NCBI RefSeq assembly: GCF_001605725.1
Contig: NZ_CP011530.1
Coordinates: forward strand, 5,456,001 to 5,520,000
Direction: 5' to 3'
Length of the DNA stretch: 64,000 nt
DNA from: Mycobacteroides immunogenum
Lineage (GTDB): Bacteria > Actinomycetota > Actinomycetes > Mycobacteriales > Mycobacteriaceae
The position numbers and the translations under genes were made by a program. The stretch's first letter is position 1. Each line of letters begins with the position of its first letter. The notes beneath the pieces are model-generated. The model saw only the letters and a program-made list of their open reading frames with translations. It searched no databases and had not been told where the DNA came from. Below, piece by piece: positions 51,749 through 60,261 of this stretch.

Positions 51749-52426
51749 CAGCGAACCGCTGGACTGCGGGTTGTGCCACGTGCGCATATCCAGAATCTGG
51801 ACCGCACCCACGGAATCATTGATGACCCATGCCCGCGTGTCCGGGTCGATCGGTATGGGCTGCTGCCACTGCTGTTGAAACACCGATATCGGCATGAGCG
51901 AGTTAACGATTCGTTTCAGCGCCGGATCGCCGGGATTTGCGGCCAGACTCCAACGCAGCCAGCCAACGCACCATTCGGATGTTTGTTCCCAGTTGTCGAT
52001 AACTTTCCGCGACTTGACCGAATGATAGTGCCAGTGAATGAAATTAGGTGTCATCCAGAGGCCGGGAAATAGGTGCTCGAACTTACTGTTCGCGTGAACG
52101 ATGGTCCACCCTGGAGTTATCCACGCCGCCGGATGCGGCATCAACGACTCCAGGTAGCCCTCGATGTTCGGTGGCGGCGTTCCGCTGTCTTGCATCGTCC
52201 TTCCCCCCAACAGATGCAGGTATCGGCTTTCCCAAGACGACAATTCCAGAACCCCGGCCAATGCGGCAAGGACCTTGAGCCCGGGCATACGAGTGCCTAG
52301 TTCAATTTTCTGTATCAGCGCCTCGCTGTACCCCATGGCATCGGCCAGGCCACGCTGTGTCATTCCTGCTCGCTCCCGCACACCCTTCACCAGCGCCGCA
52401 AGGTAGTTAGCGTTGGACACGTACAA
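51725..52426 (-). CDS. XRE-type regulator with MmyB-like ligand-binding domain
   Basis: A 233-residue protein. Residues 7-62 form a helix-turn-helix (GMTQRGLADAMGYSEALIQK, then IELGTRMPGLKVL). The C-terminal PAS-like part is the MmyB-like ligand domain (WTIVHANSKFEHLFPGLW, NFIHWHYHS, WCVGWLRWSLAANPGDPALK), which in relatives binds fatty acids or similar lipids. Such regulators usually control an adjacent oxidoreductase; here none is next to it. Confidence 0.87.
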   Translation of the reverse strand: MYVSNANYLAALVKGVRERAGMTQRGLADAMGYSEALIQKIELGTRMPGLKVLAALAGVLELSSWESRYLHLLGGRTMQDSGTPPPNIEGYLESLMPHPAAWITPGWTIVHANSKFEHLFPGLWMTPNFIHWHYHSVKSRKVIDNWEQTSEWCVGWLRWSLAANPGDPALKRIVNSLMPISVFQQQWQQPIPIDPDTRAWVINDSVGAVQILDMRTWHNPQSSGSLLLGVASG

Positions 52427-52543
52427 AAAGTACGCCCTCGCACCTCTTGACGGCCAATCGACCCCAATGGTTATTTAGCTGTAGCCATTTCAGGGCCAAC
52501 CAGGCCGGTAGAACCGGGCCAGCTCGACCGATCAGAGATGGGT

Positions 52544-53128
52544 TCACACACCTTCGCGATGGTTCCCCGGCGGCCGTTCGAGGGGTCGGCCGCCGGAGAA
52601 CCTTCCGGGCAGGGACACACGGAGTTCGGCATACGCCGCGACGAGCCCCTCGAGCGTGAACCGCCGGTTGAGGCCGCTGGGATTCGGTAGCACCCACGTC
52701 GTGGTTTCCGCGAAGCGAAATGGCTGAAGTCCAAAGGCGATGTGTCGATCTTCGAGCATGGACACCACCGCACGCTTACCAAGAAACGCCAGTGTCATAG
52801 GTCTTACGCAACGGATCTTCTCCTCGAAATCCGGCCGAGCCGCACGGAACTCGGCAACTCCGATCTCGTCGGCGCGCGGCGTTGCACGACTCACGGCAGC
52901 GGTGATGCCGCACCCGTAGGTCAATAGCTGACGCTCATCCTCCGGGCGTAGCCGAATGTCGGTGAACCCCGCCCGATAGAGCACTTCCCAGAAACGGTTG
53001 CTCCGGCTCGAGAAGTTGTGTCCGTCTGCTACAGCGGTAGCGGCGGGGTTGATCCCACAGAAAACCACATCGAGTTCGGCGGCGAGAATATCGGGAGAGT
53101 ACTGGCCCACAACAGTGGAGTTTCTCAT
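52544..53128 (-). CDS. mug: G/U mismatch-specific uracil-DNA glycosylase
   Basis: A 194-residue DNA repair enzyme. The active-site motif is FCGINPAATAVADGHNFSS, with the catalytic Asn of GINP. The second motif is LPNPSGLNRRFT, in the place of the intercalating NPSGL(N/S). It removes uracil or ethenocytosine opposite guanine. Monocistronic and divergent from the GH5 gene. Confidence 0.92.
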   Translation of the reverse strand: MRNSTVVGQYSPDILAAELDVVFCGINPAATAVADGHNFSSRSNRFWEVLYRAGFTDIRLRPEDERQLLTYGCGITAAVSRATPRADEIGVAEFRAARPDFEEKIRCVRPMTLAFLGKRAVVSMLEDRHIAFGLQPFRFAETTTWVLPNPSGLNRRFTLEGLVAAYAELRVSLPGRFSGGRPLERPPGNHREGV

Positions 53129-53294
53129 TGCGACCTGGCAGTCGCGCCAAGGACAACCTTCGTCCCTGGTTGTACAGTCCCCGCTGATCCATGTCGTAGA
53201 CCACCAAACCCGGGGCGCTTCAGGTTGATAACGATATGAAACCTCAGTGGTTGCAATGCGATACGTCGAGCCCTGAGCGCTTGCTGGGCGCCCC

Positions 53295-53300
53295 TATGGT
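53295..53300 (+). promoter_or_regulatory. Leaderless-type -10 box of the GH5 gene
   Basis: TATGGT, a TANNNT hexamer, ends 6 bases before the GTG at 53307, and there is no Shine-Dalgarno. This is the spacing seen at the other leaderless candidates in this window. Confidence 0.4.
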
Positions 53301-53306
53301 CACTGA

Positions 53307-54449
53307 GTGCACCGTCGAACGGCCCTGAAGATCCCGCTGGTACTGGCAGCAGCGGCTCTCCCTCAGGTACTGGCTCCTCTTTCGGTGATCCCGCGGGCGA
53401 CTGCCGCGTCGGGTCAATGGCCGGTTGAACGCGCCAATGCGTGGTACCAGGCACAGGGTTGGTTGGTCGGCACCAACTTCATCACCTCAAACGCGATCAA
53501 CCAGCTCGAGATGTTCGGGCCGGGCACCTACGACGCGCGGCGTATCGACAGCGAGTTGGGGGCATGCCGGTTGTTGGGGTTCAACACCGTACGGGTGTTC
53601 CTGCACGATCTGCTGTGGGCCCAGGACCGCGCCGGATTCCAGGACCGGCTCTCGCAATTCGTCGGGATCGCCGCGCGCCAGGGCATCAAGCCGCTGTTCG
53701 TATTCTTCGACTCGTGCTGGGACCCAAATCCTCAGCTAGGAGCTCAGCGGGCGCCGACGCCGGGCGTGCACAACTCGGGCTGGGTACAGAGCCCGGGGGC
53801 CCACCGCATCGACGACCCGCGCTACCGCGGGGTGCTGAGCGATTACGTGACGGGCGTGATGAGCCAGTTCCGCAATGACAACCGAGTCCTGGGCTGGGAC
53901 CTGTGGAATGAGCCGGACAACCCGGCCAAGCAGTACCGCAAGGTAGAGCGCAAAGACAAGATCGATGCCGTCAGTGGGCTGCTGCCTCAGGTATTCAACT
54001 GGGCACGTTCAGTCAATCCCGTGCAGCCGTTGACCAGTGGTGTGTGGCAGGGCAGCTGGGATCGCGGAAGCCGCAGTGCGATGGCCGGTTTCCAACTCGA
54101 CAACTCCGACATCATCTCGTTCCACTCGTACGCGGGCCCGGGCGAATTCGAGGCCCGCATCAACGAGCTCGCCCCGCTAGGCCGACCGATCCTGTGCACC
54201 GAATACCTGGCCCGCGACCAGGGCAGCACAGTCGAGGGTGTGCTCCCAGTTGCCAAGCGGCACAACGTTGGTGCGTACAGCTGGGGGCTGGTGGCAGGCA
54301 AGACCCAGACCTACTTTCCGTGGGATTCCTGGGACAAGCCCTACACGAAGATCCCGAACGTGTGGTTCAGCGATCTACTACAGCCAGACGGGCGGCCGTA
54401 TCGCGACGCCGAGTATCAGACGCTGCGGAAGCTGACTGCGCGCGTCTAA
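53307..54449 (+). CDS. Exported GH5-like glycoside hydrolase
   Basis: A 380-residue protein. The start HRRTALKIPLVLAAAALPQV is a possible Tat signal, ending near ATAASG. The catalytic domain is a GH5/clan A barrel: LLGFNTVRVFLHDLLW, the acid/base Glu202 in GWDLWNEPDN, HSYAGPGEF, and the nucleophile Glu299 in ILCTEYLAR. It should cut a beta-linked glucan or mannan. With the GH6 protein at 18818 this gives two exported glycosidases in the window. Confidence 0.87.
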   Translation: MHRRTALKIPLVLAAAALPQVLAPLSVIPRATAASGQWPVERANAWYQAQGWLVGTNFITSNAINQLEMFGPGTYDARRIDSELGACRLLGFNTVRVFLHDLLWAQDRAGFQDRLSQFVGIAARQGIKPLFVFFDSCWDPNPQLGAQRAPTPGVHNSGWVQSPGAHRIDDPRYRGVLSDYVTGVMSQFRNDNRVLGWDLWNEPDNPAKQYRKVERKDKIDAVSGLLPQVFNWARSVNPVQPLTSGVWQGSWDRGSRSAMAGFQLDNSDIISFHSYAGPGEFEARINELAPLGRPILCTEYLARDQGSTVEGVLPVAKRHNVGAYSWGLVAGKTQTYFPWDSWDKPYTKIPNVWFSDLLQPDGRPYRDAEYQTLRKLTARV

Positions 54450-54470
54450 ACGCGTGTCGACCATCCTTGT

Positions 54471-54698
54471 TCACGAAGTGTCCTGGCCTGATGTGTAGTG
54501 AATCGGGATCGGGAAGCCGGCAACCTCCTCGACCAGCTTCGCACCCAACGGCTTCATCTCGTAGTACCGGTGGACGTTGCCTTGTGCATCAGGCGCCGTC
54601 GAACAGGGGCCGTTGGGGCACACCACCTTCGTTGGCACGGCGAGCACCACAATCAGCGCCGCAACAACAATGCCGGTGATCGTGACGACTCTCTTCAT
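54471..54698 (-). CDS. Small membrane-anchored or exported protein
   Basis: A 75-residue protein from ATG 54698 with GTGAGG upstream. A single hydrophobic helix (VVTITGIVVAALIVVLAV) is followed by KVVCPNGPCSTAPD, a C-x4-C pair, and a short tail (GFPIPIHYTSGQ). No family recognised. Confidence 0.6.
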   Translation of the reverse strand: MKRVVTITGIVVAALIVVLAVPTKVVCPNGPCSTAPDAQGNVHRYYEMKPLGAKLVEEVAGFPIPIHYTSGQDTS

Positions 54699-54816
54699 AA
54701 CAGCCTCACTCTCCACCAGGACATATCGCGATGTCTGGTAGCTCCGCGAACACTCGGGGAAGCACCGAAAAGCCCTCGCGGTTGCACACCTCCCACAAAG
54801 AACGGGCTAGCCGTCA

Positions 54817-55672
54817 TTGTCGGATTCGAGAATCTTTGACTTTCAAAAATTCTGCTGCCTCACGGGTCAACAGAACGCGGCGGCGCTGTCGGCCGTTCAC
54901 ATCCCGAAGCAGCACGGCGGTCAGGCGGCGGATGCGGTCGCCGGCTGCATCGTCATCGAGGAAGTGGCCCGGGTCTGCGCATCGTCCTCGATGATTCCGG
55001 TCGCCAACAAACTCGGGACCATGGGCATCGTCTTGCGCGGCTCCGACGAGCTCAAAGCTCAGGTCTTCCCGTCACTAGCCTCCGGTGAAGCGCTAGCCGC
55101 GTACGCCCTTTCCGAACGCGAAGCCGGCAGCGACGCGGCAGCGATGAAGACCCGTGCCCACGAAGCCGGAGACGAATGGGTTTTCAACGGCGCGAAATGC
55201 TGGATATCAAACGGCGGCAAGGCTTCCTGGTACACCGTGATGGCCGTGACCGATCCTGCGAAGGGTGCCAATGGAATCTCGGCATTCGCGATACATCGCG
55301 ATGACGAAGGCTTCACGGTCGGGGCAAGGAACGCAAACTCGGGCTCAACGGCTCGCCGACCACCGGGTTGTACTTCGAGGACTGCGGAATCCCCGGCGAC
55401 CGCATCATCGGTGAAACCGGCACCAGGTTCAAGAACGCACTGGCCACCCTTGAAAACACACGACCGACCATCGGCGCCCAAGCTGTCGGTATCGCGCAGG
55501 GCGCGTTGGACGAGACAATCGCCTACACGAAGGAGCGCAAGCAATTCGGTGGTCACGGCTACACCGCCGATTTTCCCGTTGAGCGTTACCTCCGCGACGC
55601 CAAATCACTCAGATCTACGAAGGAACCAACCAAATCCAGCGACCGGTCATGGCACGTTCACTGCTGCGCTGA
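54817..55672 (+). pseudogene. Acyl-CoA dehydrogenase, multiply broken
   Basis: The frame from 54817 reads AVHIPKQHGGQAADA, VIEEVARVCASSSMIPVANK and SEREAGSDAAAMKTRA, the FAD-binding core of an acyl-CoA dehydrogenase. At about 55325 one base is lost, and the frame continues as KLGLNGSPTTGLYFEDCGIP. After YTKERKQFG some 75 residues are deleted, joining to GHGYTADFPVERYLRDAK. A second one-base loss precedes ITQIYEGTNQIQRPVMARSL and the stop at 55672. The N-terminus is also truncated. At least three independent lesions, so the gene is dead. Confidence 0.85.
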
Positions 55673-55689
55673 CGGGCTGCGATCGGGCG

Positions 55690-56838
55690 TCAACGCGAAC
55701 GCCGACGCCCGATGTCATCAAGGAGATCATCGACCACGATGCGAGGGTTCAGTCCCGACGGGTAGATGGATGTACCCTCGGGACTCGTGCCGAACGTGAT
55801 GGTGCCGCCGGCCTCGCGCGCGAGGTTCGGCCCGAACAGCGCGCTCGGGGTGTACGCGCCGCGCGGCGCGTCCCCGGCCGCGAGTCGTTCCGCCACAATC
55901 GCGGTGACCCGCGCGGTGTACTCGTAGCTCTCGCTGGTACTGAGCCAGGCATCGCGACGCTCCCCGTTGTCCCACTGGACCTCGGCGTACGCCCACGAGG
56001 TGTCGCCGTGCTGTTTGGGGGTAGACGGGTTCTGCCTCGCCCTGCGCAGAACGAACTGGCGCACACGGTCGCTGCGAAGCAGGACGCCGACCGCGGGCAG
56101 CATGCATCGGGCGATGAAGTGCGTCGGCATATCGCTGGAGCGCGCGACAACCTCTGGCGCCCCGGATGCCCGGAAGACTCCTTCGAGTTCACCCATCGGC
56201 ACGGCAACGGTTTTGCGGGTTGATCCATCCGGAAGAGGCGTCTTGGTCAGATTGGACCCCAGCCTGGTACGGACGAGTTCGCCGCCGCGATATTCCCGGC
56301 CACCGGCCTGGGCGGCTTCGAGCACACTCGCCACCAGCGCCGGTCCGATCTGGGCGGTCATTGGCATGTTCGCGACCTCGACACGCGCCGGAGTGGGTCG
56401 GCCCGCGATGAGTGCCCGCGTCAGCGCCTCGGTCGCGAGTCCGCCGAACCCGGCAGCGGTCACGACCGTCACCCCCGCTTGCACGGCGTCGTCGTGCATG
56501 TCAAGGAGTTCACGAACCGGCCGGTACTCGTTGGACATGTCGACGTAATGGGCACCGGCGGCGATACACGCCCGCGCGGTAGGGCCACCCGTTCGCGTGA
56601 AGGGCCCGACCGTGTTGACCACGACCGCGGGACGATGCTCAGCGATCTGCGCCGCGAGATCGCCACTGACCAGAATGTCCGGCCTCGGGCCGCCGTTGGC
56701 AGCCAACTCCGATGCCTGGTCGGCCAGGCGCGCGGCATCGAGGTCGACCAGGACGAGAGCCACACCGTCGAGGTACAAGTCTTTGGCAATTCGGCGTCCG
56801 ACGCGCCCACCCGCGCCGATGATCCATGTGTGTGTCAT
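55690..56838 (-). CDS. Saccharopine-dehydrogenase-like (trans-enoyl-reductase-like) NAD(P) protein
   Basis: A 382-residue protein with the Rossmann start TWIIGAGGRVGRRIAKDL, then VVNTVGPFTRTGGPTARACI and GAHYVDMSNEY. This is the saccharopine dehydrogenase-like pattern also used by mycobacterial trans-acting enoyl reductases. In this family the substrate is often a lipid or an amino-acid adduct. It is divergent from a TetR with an operator 10 bases before its start, so it is almost certainly under that control. Confidence 0.85.
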   Translation of the reverse strand: MTHTWIIGAGGRVGRRIAKDLYLDGVALVLVDLDAARLADQASELAANGGPRPDILVSGDLAAQIAEHRPAVVVNTVGPFTRTGGPTARACIAAGAHYVDMSNEYRPVRELLDMHDDAVQAGVTVVTAAGFGGLATEALTRALIAGRPTPARVEVANMPMTAQIGPALVASVLEAAQAGGREYRGGELVRTRLGSNLTKTPLPDGSTRKTVAVPMGELEGVFRASGAPEVVARSSDMPTHFIARCMLPAVGVLLRSDRVRQFVLRRARQNPSTPKQHGDTSWAYAEVQWDNGERRDAWLSTSESYEYTARVTAIVAERLAAGDAPRGAYTPSALFGPNLAREAGGTITFGTSPEGTSIYPSGLNPRIVVDDLLDDIGRRRSR

Positions 56839-56847
56839 ACTTGAATG

Positions 56848-56871
56848 CTAGTGCAAGATTACTTGCATTAG
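56848..56871. promoter_or_regulatory. TetR operator between 55690 and 56891 genes
   Basis: CTAGTGCAAG-ATTA-CTTGCATTAG is a 10-bp inverted repeat with one mismatch; the inner TGCAAG/CTTGCA is exact. It lies in the 52-base gap between the two divergent starts, so binding would affect both. Confidence 0.7.
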
Positions 56872-56890
56872 TAGGTGAGTGAGGTCACAT

Positions 56891-57481
56891 GTGAGCAGCG
56901 AGTCCGTTCAGCGACGCCCCGGCGGTCGCACTGCGCGCAATCGGGAGAACGTTGTGCGGGCGACGACGGAAATCCTTCTCAACGAGGGCTACGAGCAGTT
57001 GAGCATTGCCAGGGTGGCGGCCGCCGCCGGCGTGGCGGAAACGACCGTGTATCGCCGCTGGTCGACCAGGCAGGCGCTCGCCGCTGATGCTCTCGCTGAC
57101 CTTGCGCGGCTCGAAATCCCGATCCCCGACACGGGAACACTCGAGTCCGATCTTCGCGTGCTGCTCACCGACACGGTCCGGCTCCTCCAGCGTGCCGAGA
57201 TTGCGCGCCTCATTCGTTTCGCCGTGGGCCTGGGCCAGGGGAGCGACGAACTCGCCGAGGTCAGGGCAGATTTTTGGCATGCACACTTCGCCAACGCTGC
57301 GGTGGTGGTCACCAAGGCGATGGAGCGGGGAGAACTTCCGCACGACTGCGATCCCTATAACGTCATCGAAGACTTGGTGAGCCTGACCTATTTCCGTCTG
57401 CTCGTCACGGGACGCCGCATCGACGACCGTGTCATCGAACGGTCGGTGCAACTCGCCCTGCGCCGGCACGGCGCGCGCTAA
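56891..57481 (+). CDS. TetR-family regulator
   Basis: A 196-residue protein. The helix-turn-helix is at residues 37-56 (LSIARVAAAAGVAETTVYRR, followed by WSTRQAL), and the C-terminal ligand domain resembles the one in the TetR at 2879 (IPDTGTLESDLRVLLTDTV versus VPDTGNVKDDLMSLF). The start GTG 56891 has GAGGT just upstream; GTG 56879 is possible. It probably represses the divergent saccharopine-dehydrogenase-like gene. Its end overlaps the SRPBCC remnant by 4 bases. Confidence 0.88.
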   Translation: MSSESVQRRPGGRTARNRENVVRATTEILLNEGYEQLSIARVAAAAGVAETTVYRRWSTRQALAADALADLARLEIPIPDTGTLESDLRVLLTDTVRLLQRAEIARLIRFAVGLGQGSDELAEVRADFWHAHFANAAVVVTKAMERGELPHDCDPYNVIEDLVSLTYFRLLVTGRRIDDRVIERSVQLALRRHGAR

Positions 57482-57753
57482 CGCGTCGAGACCAGGTCTC
57501 GTTCGGCCCGATCGACGATCCGCTCGAACATCCTCTGCATGAACGGCTGGGCGATCCAGCGGCCGATCGCCTCCCCGATGAGGGGAATGCGGACCTCGAA
57601 GCTCGTCGTCCACTGCAGCCGAGTGCCGCCGGCAACCTCGGTGCAGACAACCTGACCGTTCTGCTGGTGCGACGGCGGGAACGACCGGAACACGTCGTAG
57701 CTGAACGAGTTCGGCCGGTGGCCGCGCCGGACGACTCGATATCCAGATGCCGA
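57478..57753 (-). pseudogene. Truncated SRPBCC (polyketide cyclase/START-like) protein
   Basis: The reverse strand reads SGYRVVRRGHRPNSFSYDVF, then CTEVAGGTRLQWTTSFEVRI and PLIGEAIGRWIAQPFMQRM. GGTRLQWTTSFEV(R/P)IP is the C-terminal beta strand and helix entry of the SRPBCC fold, normally about 145 residues. A stop codon lies in frame at 57754 and no start is found, so only the last 90 or so residues remain. Confidence 0.6.
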
Positions 57754-57773
57754 CTAACGACGGCCTGCCAGTC

Positions 57774-57806
57774 AAAAAGCCCCTCCCTTGGCGCGTCGAA
57801 GGGGGG
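57774..57806 (-). terminator. Terminator-like hairpin downstream of dnaB
   Basis: On the reverse strand a C-rich run and TT pair with AAGGGAGGGG, followed by C and five T residues. The stem has one mismatch and the T-run follows as in rho-independent sites. It lies 150 bases after the dnaB stop codon. Confidence 0.5.
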
Positions 57807-57958
57807 TGCGGCCTGGCGGTACCTGCTCTAGCGCGAGCATCGCTCTGACCTGGACTTTTACAAGCTAGACTAGCAAATCCCCGCGACACGCCCGAATCTC
57901 GTCAAAGTAGCTAGGCGTGTCCTGTCGATATCCGGCGCGTCTCGAAAACTGCTTTCGG

Positions 57959-59335
57959 CTACCGCGCCATATTCGTAAACCGCGACAGGTGCAGCTGATG
58001 CGCCACGGTGATGGTCGCCGTCGGGCCGTTACGGTGCTTGCCCAGGATCAGATCGGCCTCACCGCCGCGAGGGTCGTCGCGCTCGAACGCGTCCGGGCGG
58101 TGCAACAGGATGACCATGTCGGCGTCCTGTTCCAGCGAGCCCGATTCACGAAGGTCCGAGACCTGCGGCCGCTTGTCGGTGCGCTGCTCGGGACCACGGT
58201 TCAGCTGGCTGATCGCGATCACCGGAACCTCGAGCTCCTTGGCCAACAGCTTCAGGTTTCGGGAGAACTCCGAGACTTCCTGCTGACGGGATTCGTGCTT
58301 CTTACCGGAGGTCATCAGCTGCAGGTAGTCCACCACCACCAGCTTGAGCCCGGCCTTCTGATTGAGCCGTCGCGCCTTGGCACGGATTTCCATCATCGTC
58401 AGGTTCGGCGAGTCGTCGATATAGAGCGGCGCCTCGCTGATCTCACTCATCCGCCGTGCCAGGCGCGTCCAGTCGTCATCGCTCATCCGGCCCGAACGCA
58501 TGTCGCCCAGTTTGATTTTCGCCTCGGCCGAGAGCAGTCGCATCACGATCTCGGTCTTGCTCATTTCCAGCGAGAAGATAACGCTGGGCAGCTGGTGCTT
58601 GATGGAGCACGAGCGCATGAAATCCAAACCAAGCGTCGACTTACCCACACCAGGTCGCGCCGCCACGATGATCATCTGACCCGGATGCAGTCCGTTGGTG
58701 ATCTCATCCAGATCGGTGAACCCCGTCGGCACACCCTTGGAGATACCGCCCGCCGACGCGATCGCATCGATCTCATCCATCGTGGGCTGCAGCAGCTCTT
58801 CCAGCGGCACATAGTCTTCCGACATCCGCCGGTCGGTGACGTCGTAGACCTCGGCCTGCGCCCGGTCGACCACCTCGGCCACGTCGGCGCCCTCGGCCCC
58901 GGCATAGCCGTACTGCACCACCCGGGTGCCGGCCTCCACCAGCCGGCGCAGCAGCGCCTTCTCCGCGACGATGCCCGCGTAGTACCCGGCGTTGGCGGCT
59001 GTCGGCACCGTGGAGATCAGCGTGTGCAAATAAGGTGCACCACCCACCCGGCGCAGCTGCCCACGCCGGTCCAGCTCGGCGGCCACGGTCACCGCATCGG
59101 CGGGCTCTCCCCTGCCGTAGAGGTCCAGGACGGCCTCGTACACGCTCTGATGATTGGGCCGATAGAAGTCGTGGGGCCGCAGCTTCTCCAGCACGTCGGC
59201 GATGGCGTCCTTGGACAGCAGCATCCCGCCCAGCACGGACTGCTCGGCAGCCACATCCTGAGGTGGTTGACGGCCGAACTCCTCGTCGGGAGGGGCAACT
59301 GGTCCGGACTGGCCCAGATCGTCGACTATCGCCAC
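57959..59335 (-). CDS. dnaB: Replicative DNA helicase DnaB, intein-free
   Basis: A 458-residue hexameric helicase. The N-terminal collar opens PPQDVAAEQSVLGGMLLSKD. The RecA-like core has Walker A ARPGVGKST (residues 226-234), VIFSLEMSKTEIVMRLLSAE, Walker B LVVVDYLQLMT, and the C-terminal R-finger region SGSLEQDADMVILLHRPDA. It unwinds DNA ahead of the replisome. M. tuberculosis and several other mycobacteria have an intein inserted at the Walker A loop; here the loop is uninterrupted. The start is a GTG at 59335. Confidence 0.97.
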   Translation of the reverse strand: MAIVDDLGQSGPVAPPDEEFGRQPPQDVAAEQSVLGGMLLSKDAIADVLEKLRPHDFYRPNHQSVYEAVLDLYGRGEPADAVTVAAELDRRGQLRRVGGAPYLHTLISTVPTAANAGYYAGIVAEKALLRRLVEAGTRVVQYGYAGAEGADVAEVVDRAQAEVYDVTDRRMSEDYVPLEELLQPTMDEIDAIASAGGISKGVPTGFTDLDEITNGLHPGQMIIVAARPGVGKSTLGLDFMRSCSIKHQLPSVIFSLEMSKTEIVMRLLSAEAKIKLGDMRSGRMSDDDWTRLARRMSEISEAPLYIDDSPNLTMMEIRAKARRLNQKAGLKLVVVDYLQLMTSGKKHESRQQEVSEFSRNLKLLAKELEVPVIAISQLNRGPEQRTDKRPQVSDLRESGSLEQDADMVILLHRPDAFERDDPRGGEADLILGKHRNGPTATITVAHQLHLSRFTNMAR

Positions 59336-59787
59336 GGCGCGCGGGTCCTCCTACTCACATCAAGTCGAACACATGATCGCGTCTAGGTCTGACAAGTACG
59401 GTTCACCCCGGCGCGCCGCGGTAGACGTTAGATGTTGCTAGCGGCCCTGCCAAGCGGGCCTGTGGATGAGCCTGGGCATGGGGTGTGGACTACTGTCCAA
59501 CGCGGTGTTAGGGGGTTGGGGAAAACCTGGGGATAGCTACCTACGTTCCTGCACTTTTCCCAGGTGAAGGCCGTTGAATCAATTGACAGGACTGTGGATG
59601 GGATTCATTCCGGCGTGTCGCCGCAGGTTGCGTCTTCGGGCGTGTTCTGTTACCCCGACCAACCCTCTAGGTTAACTAGAGGTAGCTTCGCTGGACTGGC
59701 ACACGCGTACAATACATTCGCCAGTAGATACGGCAACGGCGCCGCGGAAATCCGCGACGCCGTTGACCCGGCACTATTTCGGATCGA
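59336..59787. other. dnaB-rplI intergenic region with DnaA-box-like sites
   Basis: A 452-base gap. On the reverse strand, TCATCCACA (59469-59461), TAGTCCACA (59492-59484) and CCATCCACA (59601-59593) resemble the DnaA box TT(A/G)TCCACA with one, one and two mismatches. CCTCTAG-GTTAA-CTAGAGG (59664-59682) is a 7-bp dyad of unknown meaning. The promoter of dnaB must lie here. No coding frame has support. Confidence 0.5.
59735..59764 (-). terminator. Terminator hairpin after rplI
   Basis: AACGGCG-C-CGCGG-AAAT-CCGCG-A-CGCCGTT forms a 12-bp stem with one internal mismatch and a 4-base loop, 24 bases after the rplI stop. There is no T-run, but mycobacterial terminators commonly lack one. Confidence 0.65.
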
Positions 59788-60243
59788 TCAGCCTTCGGCG
59801 ACTACATCCACAGTGACCTTGGTTGCCACACCGGTGTGCAGGTGCACGTCCAGCGCGTACGAACCGATCTGCTTGATGTGAGCCTTCGGCAGGGTGACGG
59901 TCCGCTTGTCCAGGTTCGGGCCACCGGCGGCCTTGATGGCACCCACCACGTCAGCGGCGGTCACCGAACCGAACAGCTTGCCTTCGCCGGCGGTCTTCAC
60001 CGTCAGCTTGACGGCACCCAGCCCCTCGATCGCCTGCTTGATCTCGTGAGCGTGCTCGACGCCACGGATCTCCTTGGCCTCACGGGCACGACGGATATCC
60101 GTCGCCTGGCGCTCGGCACCACGGGTGGCGACAATCGCCAGTCCGCGCGGCAGCAGGTAGTTACGTCCGTAACCGTCCTTGACCTCAACGGTGTCACCGG
60201 CAGTGCCGAGGTGCTCGACCTCGGTCGTCAGAATCAGCTTCAT
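59788..60243 (-). CDS. rplI: 50S ribosomal protein L9
   Basis: A 151-residue protein. The N-terminal domain reads [20 protein letters not shown], then [16 protein letters not shown], the L9 signature, joined by a long charged helix to the C-terminal domain ([17 protein letters not shown]). It binds 23S rRNA near the L1 stalk. Last gene of the rpsF-ssb-rpsR-rplI operon, 18 bases after rpsR. Confidence 0.98.
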   Translation of the reverse strand: MKLILTTEVEHLGTAGDTVEVKDGYGRNYLLPRGLAIVATRGAERQATDIRRAREAKEIRGVEHAHEIKQAIEGLGAVKLTVKTAGEGKLFGSVTAADVVGAIKAAGGPNLDKRTVTLPKAHIKQIGSYALDVHLHTGVATKVTVDVVAEG

Positions 60244-60261
60244 TAGATGTCCCTCCGGTCC

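Noticed and set aside
57917..59386. 489-residue ORF on the plus strand opposite dnaB
   Set aside because: It mirrors dnaB codon structure (His/Gln/Arg-rich antisense of GC3 codons), has no motif, and dnaB is certain.
59664..59682. CCTCTAG-GTTAA-CTAGAGG as an IdeR box
   Set aside because: It contains AGGTTA but lacks the TAACCT second half-site; symmetry is of a different kind.
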